Source: Leisingera daeponensis DSM 23529
Lineage (GTDB): Bacteria > Pseudomonadota > Alphaproteobacteria > Rhodobacterales > Rhodobacteraceae
Assembly (NCBI RefSeq): GCF_000473145.1
Contig: NZ_AXBD01000006.1
Coordinates: forward strand, 56,293 to 117,447
Length of the DNA: 61,155 nt
Direction: 5' to 3'
The position numbers were made by a program, and so were the translations under genes. Positions 28,101-35,576 of this stretch are shown here, one piece after another (position 1 is the stretch's first letter; the number at the start of each line of letters is the position of its first letter). Below the pieces are notes generated by a model. That model saw only the letters and a program-made list of their open reading frames with translations. It was not told where the DNA came from and did no database searches.

Positions 28101-29860
28101 CCTTCAACTACTGCGAAAACGGCACTGGGGCGGACGGCGCTCCTTGTTCCGGCGTTGCTGCCGCCGTGGATGACCTGGAGGATTTGAACTCCGGCTACCC
28201 GCTGGCCGAGCTGAATCAGCACGCAGAAACCTGCGCCCCGGCAATCGCCCCCGTCACTAAGGCACCAGAGATTGCGGCCGGGGCGCTGATGGCAAAGGTC
28301 AGCGCCCCGGCGGACGGCAGCATCACCTGGGAAGAGGAGGCCGGCGGGCTGCTCCTGACCTCCAGCCTTCCGGACGGCAAACATATTTACCTCTACCAGT
28401 CCGGGGAGCACGCCGTGGCGGACGTGAGCCGGAACGGCCAGCTGCGGCTGCACCTCGAGGCGGACCCGGGGCTGAACCTGCAATGTGTTGCCCTGTTCTT
28501 GGACAAGGACAAGCAACGGCTGGGCCACGTCATGGGCCCGATGAACAAGAACACCCGGGCAGACCTGCCGGAGGGCACCGCCTGGGTGCGCTTAGGCCTG
28601 CGGATCTATTCGGGCGGCCAGGCCGTGGTCAAACGCCTGCTTCTGGGCGAGCGCGCGCCGCAGCCGGTTCCGGTCCTCAGCAAGGCCCGCCATTTGGTTC
28701 TGACCAATCACTACCCCTCTTGGGAGGATATCTACCGCAACGGCTTCGTGCATAGCCGGGTCAAGGCTTACCGCGAGCAGGGCGAGGCGGTGGACGTGTT
28801 CCGCCTGCGACCCGGCCGGGATCTGACCTTCCACGAATTCGAGGGCGTCGACTGCATGACCGGCAGCCGCCAGCAGCTTAACGCGATGCTGGCGCAGGGC
28901 CTGTACGACACGGTGCTGGTGCATTTCCTGGACGAAGACATGTGGCAGGTGCTGGAACCGCATGTGCGCCAGGGCCTGCGCGTCGTCGTCTGGCTGCACG
29001 GGGCTGAGGTGCAGCCCTGGTGGCGGCGGGAGTACAACTACCGCACCGAGGCCGAACTGGAGGCCGCCAAGGCCGCCAGCGGTAAGCGACTTGATTTCTG
29101 GCTCCGCGTCTTAGCCGATATCCCGCCAAACCTGCACTTGGTGTTCGTGTCGCAGTACTTTGCCGACGAGGTGATGGAGGATCTGGACATACGCCTGGCT
29201 CCGTCGACATACAGCGTCATCCACAATCCGATCGACACCGCTATCTTCCACTATATCCCGAAAGACAGCCAGAAGCGGCTAAAGGTTCTCTCCATTCGAT
29301 CTTTCGCTTCCCCCAAATATGCCAATGACCTTTCTGTGGAAGCTATTCTGCAACTAGCCAAAAAGGCATTTTTCAAGGAACTGGATTTCCGCATAATCGG
29401 GCGTGGTGCCTTGTTTGAGGAAACAGTGGCTCCGTTACGGGGCTATCCGAATATCCATATTGAACAGCGTTTTCTAACACAGCATGAAATAGCTGAAGCT
29501 CAACGGGATTATGGTATATTTCTCAACCCGTCCCGCTGGGATAGTCAGGGCGTATCGCGGGACGAGGCAATGGCCGCGGGGCTGGTGCCGGTGACCACGG
29601 ATATCGCGGCGATCCCGCAATTCGTAGACGAGACCTGCGGCTTCCTGGCCCCGCCGGAAGATGCGGCCGGCCTCGCCGCCGCGATCGAAACGCTGTATCA
29701 CGACCCCGCCCGCTTCCAGCAAATGTCTGCCGCCGCCGCCGCCCGCGTGCGCCGCCAGTCCGGTAGGAATCTCATCGTCGAACAAGAACTGCGCCTGTTT
29801 GCCACGCGCCAAGACCAAGAGGAAACATCAGGCCATGATGCCGGACTTGCAGCCCGCTGA
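25106..29860 (+). CDS. Giant methyltransferase / coiled-coil / CgeB-like / GT4 multi-domain enzyme
   Basis: 1584 aa. Parts in order: a class I SAM methyltransferase (about 25-190; RVLDIGTREGTLPILL, and VLNDVIGHV); a coiled coil rich in Ala, Glu, Gln and Leu (about 205-390); a helical section; a CgeB-like GT-B domain (about 509-830); a GT2-like segment (about 835-1010; GDYYGPNYLRDLLLATRYS); a beta-sandwich (about 1065-1185); and a GT4 domain (about 1195-1570; NPSRWDSQGVSRDEAMAAG). ATG 25106 is chosen over TTG 25091 because TGAGG lies nine bases upstream. From the CgeB domain on, it parallels the preceding gene. A methyltransferase joined to a coiled coil recalls WbdD, which caps O-antigen chains and measures their length; the same role here is inference. 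Confidence 0.85.
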   Translation: MHKIITSLPASAPLPKQDAQAGQDSGPADKARNRMHWVASQVSGERVLDIGTREGTLPILLAREGFHAVGIDLDAEAVACANSALSAEPETVRERIEFRNDSLFQSGLDTIFDTIVLNDVIGHVSNVPNFLRLAFTHLKENGRAIVTTPFGTGTGHKHDFFLSDIGELLQPYGQLAAMSVEDGYIRAVLIKGRGDKEPAPLPISQLLAETERATLKAQAALLDCIGRLRQDHQIQQAELAAARQAAAHSEQAQALLQRELATWQAEAQASGEKLRGLQAEVRKLNAQLQSAQEDARENRDSLIRLRTEVSTGQNSLAEERAALKAELQAITLKEQAAAEAWEAEKERYAASLADAGQQNAALLTEIQTLTEQTARLAEKNEASADQPSPQTASGTDSTAWLRFLETLPAKMGAEAHPAAEICLQLSSAAAAADPKAACLLSSIAQSLMPGPRADKIHGFRLLQTGLHQQAATLLGTLAETGYPGVSSREQREIEALLSGAAAPDMQPQLRVAAIMDEFTYTSYAPECDLMQLTPENWQQELQDFRPQMLFIESAWRGKGGKWGPKVGHLSPEVRGIVAWCKDRRIPTVFWNKEDPVHFETFLTTAAQFDIVCTTDLDRVGSYKAKLGHDRVYFLPFACQPAIHNPVETWDRQDAFCFAGAYYVRYPDRTRDLENFIEALPGFRPLEIYDRNFGKDHPDYMFPDAYKPFIVGTLPPEQIDRAYKGYRFGINLNSVKNSQTMFARRVYELLGSNTITVSNYSRGLRHMFGSLVISSDNGNEILEQLQSADLDKLRLAGLRKVMSEHTYGARLNYVACKADLAEDTYKLPPVTVLAHARNENEALSLTAHFRRQEGVEAELLLVLDSSLAYLAEALEDRNIRTLPEAEAENLLLEDTAAEGAWGACMAAGDYYGPNYLRDLLLATRYSKAAVICKAEHYAFEDSSVSLKASGQAYRPAAAAVLRRALLAPCFLQGQTLEHLLTDLTNACVSSEQLEILAIDPFNYCENGTGADGAPCSGVAAAVDDLEDLNSGYPLAELNQHAETCAPAIAPVTKAPEIAAGALMAKVSAPADGSITWEEEAGGLLLTSSLPDGKHIYLYQSGEHAVADVSRNGQLRLHLEADPGLNLQCVALFLDKDKQRLGHVMGPMNKNTRADLPEGTAWVRLGLRIYSGGQAVVKRLLLGERAPQPVPVLSKARHLVLTNHYPSWEDIYRNGFVHSRVKAYREQGEAVDVFRLRPGRDLTFHEFEGVDCMTGSRQQLNAMLAQGLYDTVLVHFLDEDMWQVLEPHVRQGLRVVVWLHGAEVQPWWRREYNYRTEAELEAAKAASGKRLDFWLRVLADIPPNLHLVFVSQYFADEVMEDLDIRLAPSTYSVIHNPIDTAIFHYIPKDSQKRLKVLSIRSFASPKYANDLSVEAILQLAKKAFFKELDFRIIGRGALFEETVAPLRGYPNIHIEQRFLTQHEIAEAQRDYGIFLNPSRWDSQGVSRDEAMAAGLVPVTTDIAAIPQFVDETCGFLAPPEDAAGLAAAIETLYHDPARFQQMSAAAAARVRRQSGRNLIVEQELRLFATRQDQEETSGHDAGLAAR

Positions 29861-32012
29861 CATCCCCCCCGCCGCACGACAAGAGCCCCAGAAACTGCCG
29901 GAATGCCTTTTGGGCCGGCAGATCTTGGAGTACCGGCACTACAGCTTGCAGGGCGAAGGGGAGCGCTATTCCCGGGAGATGCTTTCGGGGGATGGCGAAA
30001 TCACCCTGGAGAGCGCCCATGCCACCGCCGGCTATTCCGGCGGGCTCGGCAGCTACCAGCTGCGGCTGAAACTGCCGGAGGCGGCCCTGGCCAATGGCAT
30101 CGGCGCCCGGATCCGGCTGCGCGGCTGGCAGCAGATCAGCTACATCGCCATCGGCTACACCGGGGCCGGCGGCTTCGAGCACGTCAAGGCCGGCAACCCG
30201 GCACAGGACCAGTGGTTCGATTTCTCTGCCGGCCATGGCGATCTTGCCTGGGGCTGGCGGCACGGCTGGGCTCATCCGGATGACGCTCAGGCCCCCGATA
30301 TCCGGCTCTACATCAAGGGCACGCCGGGCGAGGCCGCGCATCTGGATGTTGCGGACATGCTGCTCTGGCGGGAAGCGCCGCTCGACGGGGAGGCGCTGGC
30401 CGGCCAGAACCTGCCGCTGCCGCCGCGGGTCCTGCACGCCATCCGCGCTTATGAACTGAAATGCTTCCGCAGCTACCAGAGCCAGGCCCGGGCCTTCATG
30501 GAAGACGGCAAATGCCCGCTTTACGGGGATGTGCTGCTGGACTGGCCTGCGGATGCGGTGCTGCCGCCTGCCCTGCCGGAGACCGGCACCTACCAGTTTT
30601 CCTGGCACGCCCTGCACCCGGCGGTCATGCTGATGCTCCATGCCCATGACACCGGCGAGACCGGCCCGCTGTTTGCCGCCCGCGACTTGGTCATGAGCTG
30701 GCTGGAGCGCAGCTATGATACGCCCGACGCCAATATCAAATACGCTTGGTACGATCATGGCACCGCGGAACGCTGCCTGGCCATGATCCAGCTCTACGGC
30801 CTCGGCCAGGCGCATGGCTTTGACGCGCGCTGTCAGGACCGGCTGCGGCGCGCGATCTTCCGCCACGCCCAGCTGCTGGCCTCGGAAGTATTCTATGCGG
30901 GCCACCAGCCGACACGCTATCACAACCACGCCTGGTTTCAGGACCTGGTTCTGCTGGCAACCTGCCTGGCCTTTCCCCGCTGGCCCTGCGCTGCGCTCTG
31001 GACCAGGACCGCGATCAGCCGCCTGGAAGACCAGTTCAGCAAGCTGATCGTGCGGGACGGGGGCTATTCGGTTTTTGTCGAGAATTCGATCGGCTATCAC
31101 CACGGCGTGCAGCGGCTGATCGAATTTGCCGGCAACCTCGCCACCCTCAGCGGCCAGCCAACGGAAATTCCCGCCGTCGCGGCGGAGCTGCAAAGCTTCT
31201 CGGACTTCTTCCGCTACCCCGACAGCCGCCGCACCATCAGCCAAGGCGACACCTTCCGCCTGCCCAATCAGGAGGAGGCCAATCCGCGCGGCCAGATCCC
31301 CTATGGCAAACCCGCCTTCACGGTGCTGCCGCAGGCCGGCTATGCGATCTGGCAGGGCAACCACCAGGACCGCCCCTTCATGCTGACGATGCTGGCAACC
31401 TCACTGTCGCGCACCCACAAGCACGAGGACAACCTGGCGGTCTCGCTCTATTTCGACGGGGTGGAATGGCTGATCGACAACAGCTTCTATTCGCATGAAT
31501 ACACCCAGCCCCTGCCCGCCTACCTGCGCTCGGCGGCGGCGCACAACTGCGTTTGCCTGCCCGGTCAGGCCTATTCGATCGACCCTGGCCTGGCGCATTT
31601 GGACGGCCGCAGCGAAGACGGCATCTGCGCCGCAGAAGGCGCGCATGAGGCTTACGCGGGGCTGACCCTGGCGCGGAGCGTGAGCGGGCCGCTGACGCAG
31701 CTGGACTTCACCGGGAAAGACGGGATTTCGCAACCGCAGGAGACCGCGCAGCTGCGCTTCCACTGCGGCGAGCATGTCACGGCCCGGCTGGAAGACGGCA
31801 AGGCGGTGCTGACGCATCCCGGCTCGGCGTTTTCGGTGATCCTCGAGTTCGGGGATCTGCCAGCGCGCATCGCCCGCGGCGAGCAGGACAGCACACCGAT
31901 GGCCGGCCTGGTCGGACATCATTTCATGACCCACGCCGAAACCGATACGCTGATCGTGGATCTGGGCGGCCAGGAGACCGCCCGCTGGCGGATCAGCGCG
32001 ACAAAGGGGTGA
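29835..32012 (+). CDS. Heparinase II/III-like polysaccharide lyase family protein
   Basis: 725 aa (ATG 29835 or 29838, after AGAGGAAA; overlaps the previous gene by 26 bases). The first 190 residues look like a beta-sandwich (SYQLRLKLPEAAL, YIAIGYTGAGGFEHV). An alpha/alpha toroid (about 200-480) contains YHNHAWFQD and SIGYHHGVQRL, with the His and Tyr expected in the lyase centre. The C-terminal beta domain has the family pattern LSRTHKHEDNLAVSLYFDG, including the heparinase II/III HxHxD-like site. No signal peptide is seen. Such genes inside EPS loci often encode lyases or transferases that trim the polymer, but without export it would act in the cytoplasm. Family firm, role open. Confidence 0.82.
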   Translation: MMPDLQPADIPPAARQEPQKLPECLLGRQILEYRHYSLQGEGERYSREMLSGDGEITLESAHATAGYSGGLGSYQLRLKLPEAALANGIGARIRLRGWQQISYIAIGYTGAGGFEHVKAGNPAQDQWFDFSAGHGDLAWGWRHGWAHPDDAQAPDIRLYIKGTPGEAAHLDVADMLLWREAPLDGEALAGQNLPLPPRVLHAIRAYELKCFRSYQSQARAFMEDGKCPLYGDVLLDWPADAVLPPALPETGTYQFSWHALHPAVMLMLHAHDTGETGPLFAARDLVMSWLERSYDTPDANIKYAWYDHGTAERCLAMIQLYGLGQAHGFDARCQDRLRRAIFRHAQLLASEVFYAGHQPTRYHNHAWFQDLVLLATCLAFPRWPCAALWTRTAISRLEDQFSKLIVRDGGYSVFVENSIGYHHGVQRLIEFAGNLATLSGQPTEIPAVAAELQSFSDFFRYPDSRRTISQGDTFRLPNQEEANPRGQIPYGKPAFTVLPQAGYAIWQGNHQDRPFMLTMLATSLSRTHKHEDNLAVSLYFDGVEWLIDNSFYSHEYTQPLPAYLRSAAAHNCVCLPGQAYSIDPGLAHLDGRSEDGICAAEGAHEAYAGLTLARSVSGPLTQLDFTGKDGISQPQETAQLRFHCGEHVTARLEDGKAVLTHPGSAFSVILEFGDLPARIARGEQDSTPMAGLVGHHFMTHAETDTLIVDLGGQETARWRISATKG

Positions 32013-32019
32013 CCCCCCC

Positions 32020-32053
32020 CTGGGTACGGGGCCTGAAGGGACCTCGTACCCAG
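32020..32053 (+). terminator. Hairpin after the glmM-to-heparinase operon
   Basis: CTGGGTACGGGG (32020-32031) pairs with CCTCGTACCCAG (32042-32053), 12 bp with one G-U pair and a ten-base loop, eight bases after the stop. No T tract follows, so it may be a Rho-aided terminator or an mRNA-end stabiliser. Confidence 0.6.
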
Positions 32054-32171
32054 CACACAGAAATATCATTCCCTTTATTTATGGCCAAATCGGTGAACAT
32101 CACTCTTTCCAGAGATGGTATATTTTAAAACATAGGCACGCCGCTCTAAAATGAAGCGCCGTTTTACCCCC

Positions 32172-33515
32172 TTAATCCCCAAACATATACCGCGCACAAT
32201 CCTCCAAGGAAATACCCTTGTAAAGATAAGAAGAATACTTCACCAAATTATCTCTATTTATCGTATTTATGACCCTTCCCGGAATCCCTCCAACAACACT
32301 AAATGGCGGGATATCCTTTGTGACGACTGCATTTGCACCAACAATAGAATGATGTCCAATCACTACCCCTCCAAGAATCTTTGCCCCTGTGGCGATGTAA
32401 ACGCGGTCTTCTATGTGCGGAGCCACCCTCATATTTCCGGATGCATCCTTGGCCACCCTACCGCCACCAAGAGTGACATTCGATCCTATATTGACGTAGT
32501 CTCCGATTTTACAATTTCCATTGATGATAACACCCACTCCACCATAGCCAAAAGTGCACTTCCCCATTTTAACCGTATTTGGCACGGAAGAGTTTCTAAC
32601 GAGCGTGATCAACCTTTCGCACTGCTGTGCTTTCAGAAAATCACCTTTCTGGATATAGTTGACAGCCATCCTGTGAATCTCAGCTATCGTTGGCACATCC
32701 TGAGACCCAATGATTGGGTTGAACATCGAAATTAACTCATCGACTCTTGCATCCAAAGCTTTTTTTACCGGCGTGGTGATTTGCAATGCAGCCGACAACT
32801 GAGAAGCAATATAAGAATAAACGCGCTCGGGAACATCGGTCGGATGAAAACCTTCTCCTTCTGGAGTTTGAGAGAAAACCATTTCCCGATCAATATCAAC
32901 GGAAATGCACTCACACATACTCTCAAACCGCCTATAATATGCGTCTATAATATCATTTCTTCTGTCTACTTTGCGCTTAATGTCTTGCGAATACGGGCGC
33001 AGAGTTCCTTTTTCATCCAGGAAATACTCTGGCAAATACAGTTTCACCAAAACGGGGCGCGTTCTGGCAGGAAGCTGCTCCAGAATCCTGCGGCATCCGG
33101 CCTCCCACACCGCCCACGCGTCCGAAGAGTTTTGAACAAGCACGCGCCACTCATCACCCAATACTAAATTTTCCTTGATACGCTCAAAGTAGTTTGACGA
33201 CGTAAGGCAAGCCCCGCTTTCCGCATTAACGATGTAGTTAAAAACCTCATCGAAGAAATCTATAAAAACAACATCTGTTTTTGCTTCAATGATCTCATCC
33301 ACAAGAGTCTTATTAAGATCCCTGACAATAACCTTCCTGGAGAAACCATCTAAAGCCGACAGTTTTGAGGCAGCATCTTCCACACACACCTCAGGGCCTG
33401 TTGCTGAGGCTAAAGATATCTTTGGCGCATAAATTTTTTGGGACATGACACCATTTCCCAAAAAATCCAGTGACCTCTTAAGAATATGGCTTCCCACGAC
33501 AGATACATTAATCAT
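32172..33515 (-). CDS. SGNH-like (DUF6270-like) domain fused to a hexapeptide-repeat acetyltransferase; AT-rich island
   Basis: 447 aa. The N-terminal 260 residues start INVSVVGSHILKRSLDF and resemble DUF6270-type SGNH-like domains of polysaccharide loci. The C-terminal part (from about 290) is a serine-O-acetyltransferase-like left-handed beta helix: VIINGNCKIGDYVNIGSNVT, VAPHIEDRVYIATGAKILGG, GANAVVTKDIPP. ATG 33515 follows AGGAAG by five bases. It likely acetylates a sugar of the polymer. Its base composition and codon use are far more AT-rich than every neighbour, with A and T at many third positions, a strong sign of recent transfer. It is last in line after glmU-glmS-asnB, but a 149-bp gap suggests its own promoter. 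Confidence 0.78.
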   Translation of the reverse strand: MINVSVVGSHILKRSLDFLGNGVMSQKIYAPKISLASATGPEVCVEDAASKLSALDGFSRKVIVRDLNKTLVDEIIEAKTDVVFIDFFDEVFNYIVNAESGACLTSSNYFERIKENLVLGDEWRVLVQNSSDAWAVWEAGCRRILEQLPARTRPVLVKLYLPEYFLDEKGTLRPYSQDIKRKVDRRNDIIDAYYRRFESMCECISVDIDREMVFSQTPEGEGFHPTDVPERVYSYIASQLSAALQITTPVKKALDARVDELISMFNPIIGSQDVPTIAEIHRMAVNYIQKGDFLKAQQCERLITLVRNSSVPNTVKMGKCTFGYGGVGVIINGNCKIGDYVNIGSNVTLGGGRVAKDASGNMRVAPHIEDRVYIATGAKILGGVVIGHHSIVGANAVVTKDIPPFSVVGGIPGRVINTINRDNLVKYSSYLYKGISLEDCARYMFGD

Positions 33516-33664
33516 GTTTCTTCCTGTTAAGTCTTTCGTTTCCTCACGTACGACGCCTGTCTGTTTCGTATGAAACACATTCGCAACGCCCCACGTAGTT
33601 GGCTTCTGTCATTGTGTTCAACACGTCGCGCTTCCGAAATGGCCGTATGCTATGCATATCTGTT

Positions 33665-35515
33665 TCAGAATTGCGCCAGCCATCGGTTCACGGAGTAGAG
33701 TATCCAGATACGCGTTCCCGACAGCGACGGATCGCGCAGGCGCTCAAAGTAATTTGCAGCATAGGCCCTGTCGACATACTCAAACAGCGGCGCGTCCGGG
33801 TCTCCCAGCACCTCCTGTTCGAACCGGTCCTTCAGAGCCGTGTTGTACAGCGTCTTGAACTCGTGCCCGAAGCCGAATTTCGGCCGCTCGGTAATGTAAG
33901 CAGGCAGGTGCCGCCGCGCGAGATCGTAGATCCATGCCTTTGCCTGGCGGCCGCGGTTGCGGGTCTCAAAGCGGCTGCTCAGCACGGCCTCCAGGAGGGC
34001 GCGGCCTAGGAACGGCGCCCGCGCCTCGACGGATTGCGCCATCGAGCCGTAATCGAGCCGCGGCAGCAGGAGTTCTGGCAGCCGCAGCTTGTACTCCAGG
34101 TTCAAAATCCTCCGCGCATGCCCTTCGCTGCCTGGCACGCGGATTTCCTGCATCACATCCTGGAAGATGTCATAGGTCGTGCGCTCCGGTGCCGCGCCGC
34201 GCCAGAACTTCTCCTTGTTCACCTCGTAGAATCCGAAACACAGTCGCCGGGGGATCAGACGGCCGCCATCCACCAGCGAATGCAGCCATTTTTGCGCCTG
34301 AGGACCGTCCTTTTCAAAGGCCTGGAACTCGTCTATCGCATCGAAGTAGCTGTTGTACGCGCCCAGCTCGTCCCCGCCTTCGCCAACCAGCAAAACCTTA
34401 CTGCCGCTCTGGTCCCGGACATGGCGTGACATGGCCGAGATCAGCACCATATCCGGCCAGGTGACAGGTGTATCCTGGACTGCGGAGCTCAGTCTTTCGA
34501 ACTCATCCCAGAAATCCGAATCCTGTAAAGTGACATCAAGCAGGTCCACGCCGAGATCCCTGCTGAACGTTCTTGCGATCACGGCTTCGTCGTCTGATGT
34601 CCGGGTACCCGCCCGGGTGACATTAACCGCACACAAGCGCTTGGAGCCGCCTCCGGTGCCCCGCCGCCTGATCCGTTCGGCAAATGCCAGGTTCAAGGAA
34701 GAATCGAGACCGCCGCTCAAGGCCACTGCAAGCGGCGTATCGGACTGGCTTTGCAGGGAAATACTCTCTGCCAGAGCGGCCTCCCCGCGCTCAAGTATGT
34801 CTTCGTAAGAAAAATCTTCCACCCGGTTCAGGATGTCCGCAATGTCCCAGTAGCTTTCTTCAGCGGCCTCTGCCGGCCGGTCCAGCCGGATCTCAAGAAA
34901 GCAACCGGGCTTCAGTTTCTGCACGCCCTTGAACAGGGACATTCCCGGCGGTGGCGAGAGCATCGTGAGATAGTGGTACAAGGCCTGCTGATCCACCGCC
35001 CGGCGGCCTGTACCGGCACCTGTCAATGCCCGGGCCTCTGACGCAAATGCAATCTGCCCGTCTGGCAGCCACGTGTAGTACAATGGTTTTTCGCCAATCC
35101 GGTCCCGGACCAGGATCAGCGTGTTTTGCCGCCGGTCATATATTGCGAAGGCAAACATACCCTCCAAGCGGGAGAAGAATGCCTTCCCCTCCAGCGCATA
35201 GCCGGCCAGCAGCACCTCAGCATCCGATCGCTCCGTCCTGAACCGGTAGCGCTCCTCCAGTTCTCTCCGCAACTGGCGCCAGTTGTAGATTTCACCGTTG
35301 AAGACAAGGACGAAACTGCCATCAGATGTTTGCATCGGCTGGTTCGCAGCGGCACTTACATCTTGAATACTCAGTCTGGCATGCCCGAATGTCAGCCGGC
35401 CATTCTGAAACACGCCAGCTGCATCCGGTCCGCGCGCAGACATGACCTGAAGCATTTCCCGGATGTCGAATAATGCCTCTGCTTGTCTCCCCAGGAACCC
35501 GGCAATACCACACAT
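33665..35515 (-). CDS. asnB: Asparagine synthase (glutamine-hydrolysing), polysaccharide-cluster type
   Basis: 616 aa. An N-terminal class II glutaminase domain starts MCGIAGFLG, with Cys2 as nucleophile, ARGPDAAG and VFNGEIYNWRQLR. A C-terminal PP-loop synthetase has ALSGGLDSSLNLAF, the pyrophosphate site, and LVGEGGDELGAYNSYFD. Length and order match AsnB. Copies in EPS loci are thought to amidate uronic acids or aminated sugars rather than make free asparagine; here UDP-ManNAcA or GlcA would be candidate acid groups. It lies 61 bases after glmS on the same strand, so co-transcription is likely. Confidence 0.87.
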   Translation of the reverse strand: MCGIAGFLGRQAEALFDIREMLQVMSARGPDAAGVFQNGRLTFGHARLSIQDVSAAANQPMQTSDGSFVLVFNGEIYNWRQLRRELEERYRFRTERSDAEVLLAGYALEGKAFFSRLEGMFAFAIYDRRQNTLILVRDRIGEKPLYYTWLPDGQIAFASEARALTGAGTGRRAVDQQALYHYLTMLSPPPGMSLFKGVQKLKPGCFLEIRLDRPAEAAEESYWDIADILNRVEDFSYEDILERGEAALAESISLQSQSDTPLAVALSGGLDSSLNLAFAERIRRRGTGGGSKRLCAVNVTRAGTRTSDDEAVIARTFSRDLGVDLLDVTLQDSDFWDEFERLSSAVQDTPVTWPDMVLISAMSRHVRDQSGSKVLLVGEGGDELGAYNSYFDAIDEFQAFEKDGPQAQKWLHSLVDGGRLIPRRLCFGFYEVNKEKFWRGAAPERTTYDIFQDVMQEIRVPGSEGHARRILNLEYKLRLPELLLPRLDYGSMAQSVEARAPFLGRALLEAVLSSRFETRNRGRQAKAWIYDLARRHLPAYITERPKFGFGHEFKTLYNTALKDRFEQEVLGDPDAPLFEYVDRAYAANYFERLRDPSLSGTRIWILYSVNRWLAQF

Positions 35516-35576
35516 TCCTCACGTTCCCTTTCCAGCACAGGCTGCGATTTATATTGAAGGAGCGGTTGTCCGCCCC

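Noticed and set aside
33665..35515. asnB as a lasso-peptide cyclase partner of the small peptide
   Set aside because: It has a full glutaminase domain with Cys2 and sits 30 kb away among amino-sugar genes. Lasso cyclases lack a working glutaminase, and no lasso protease is present.
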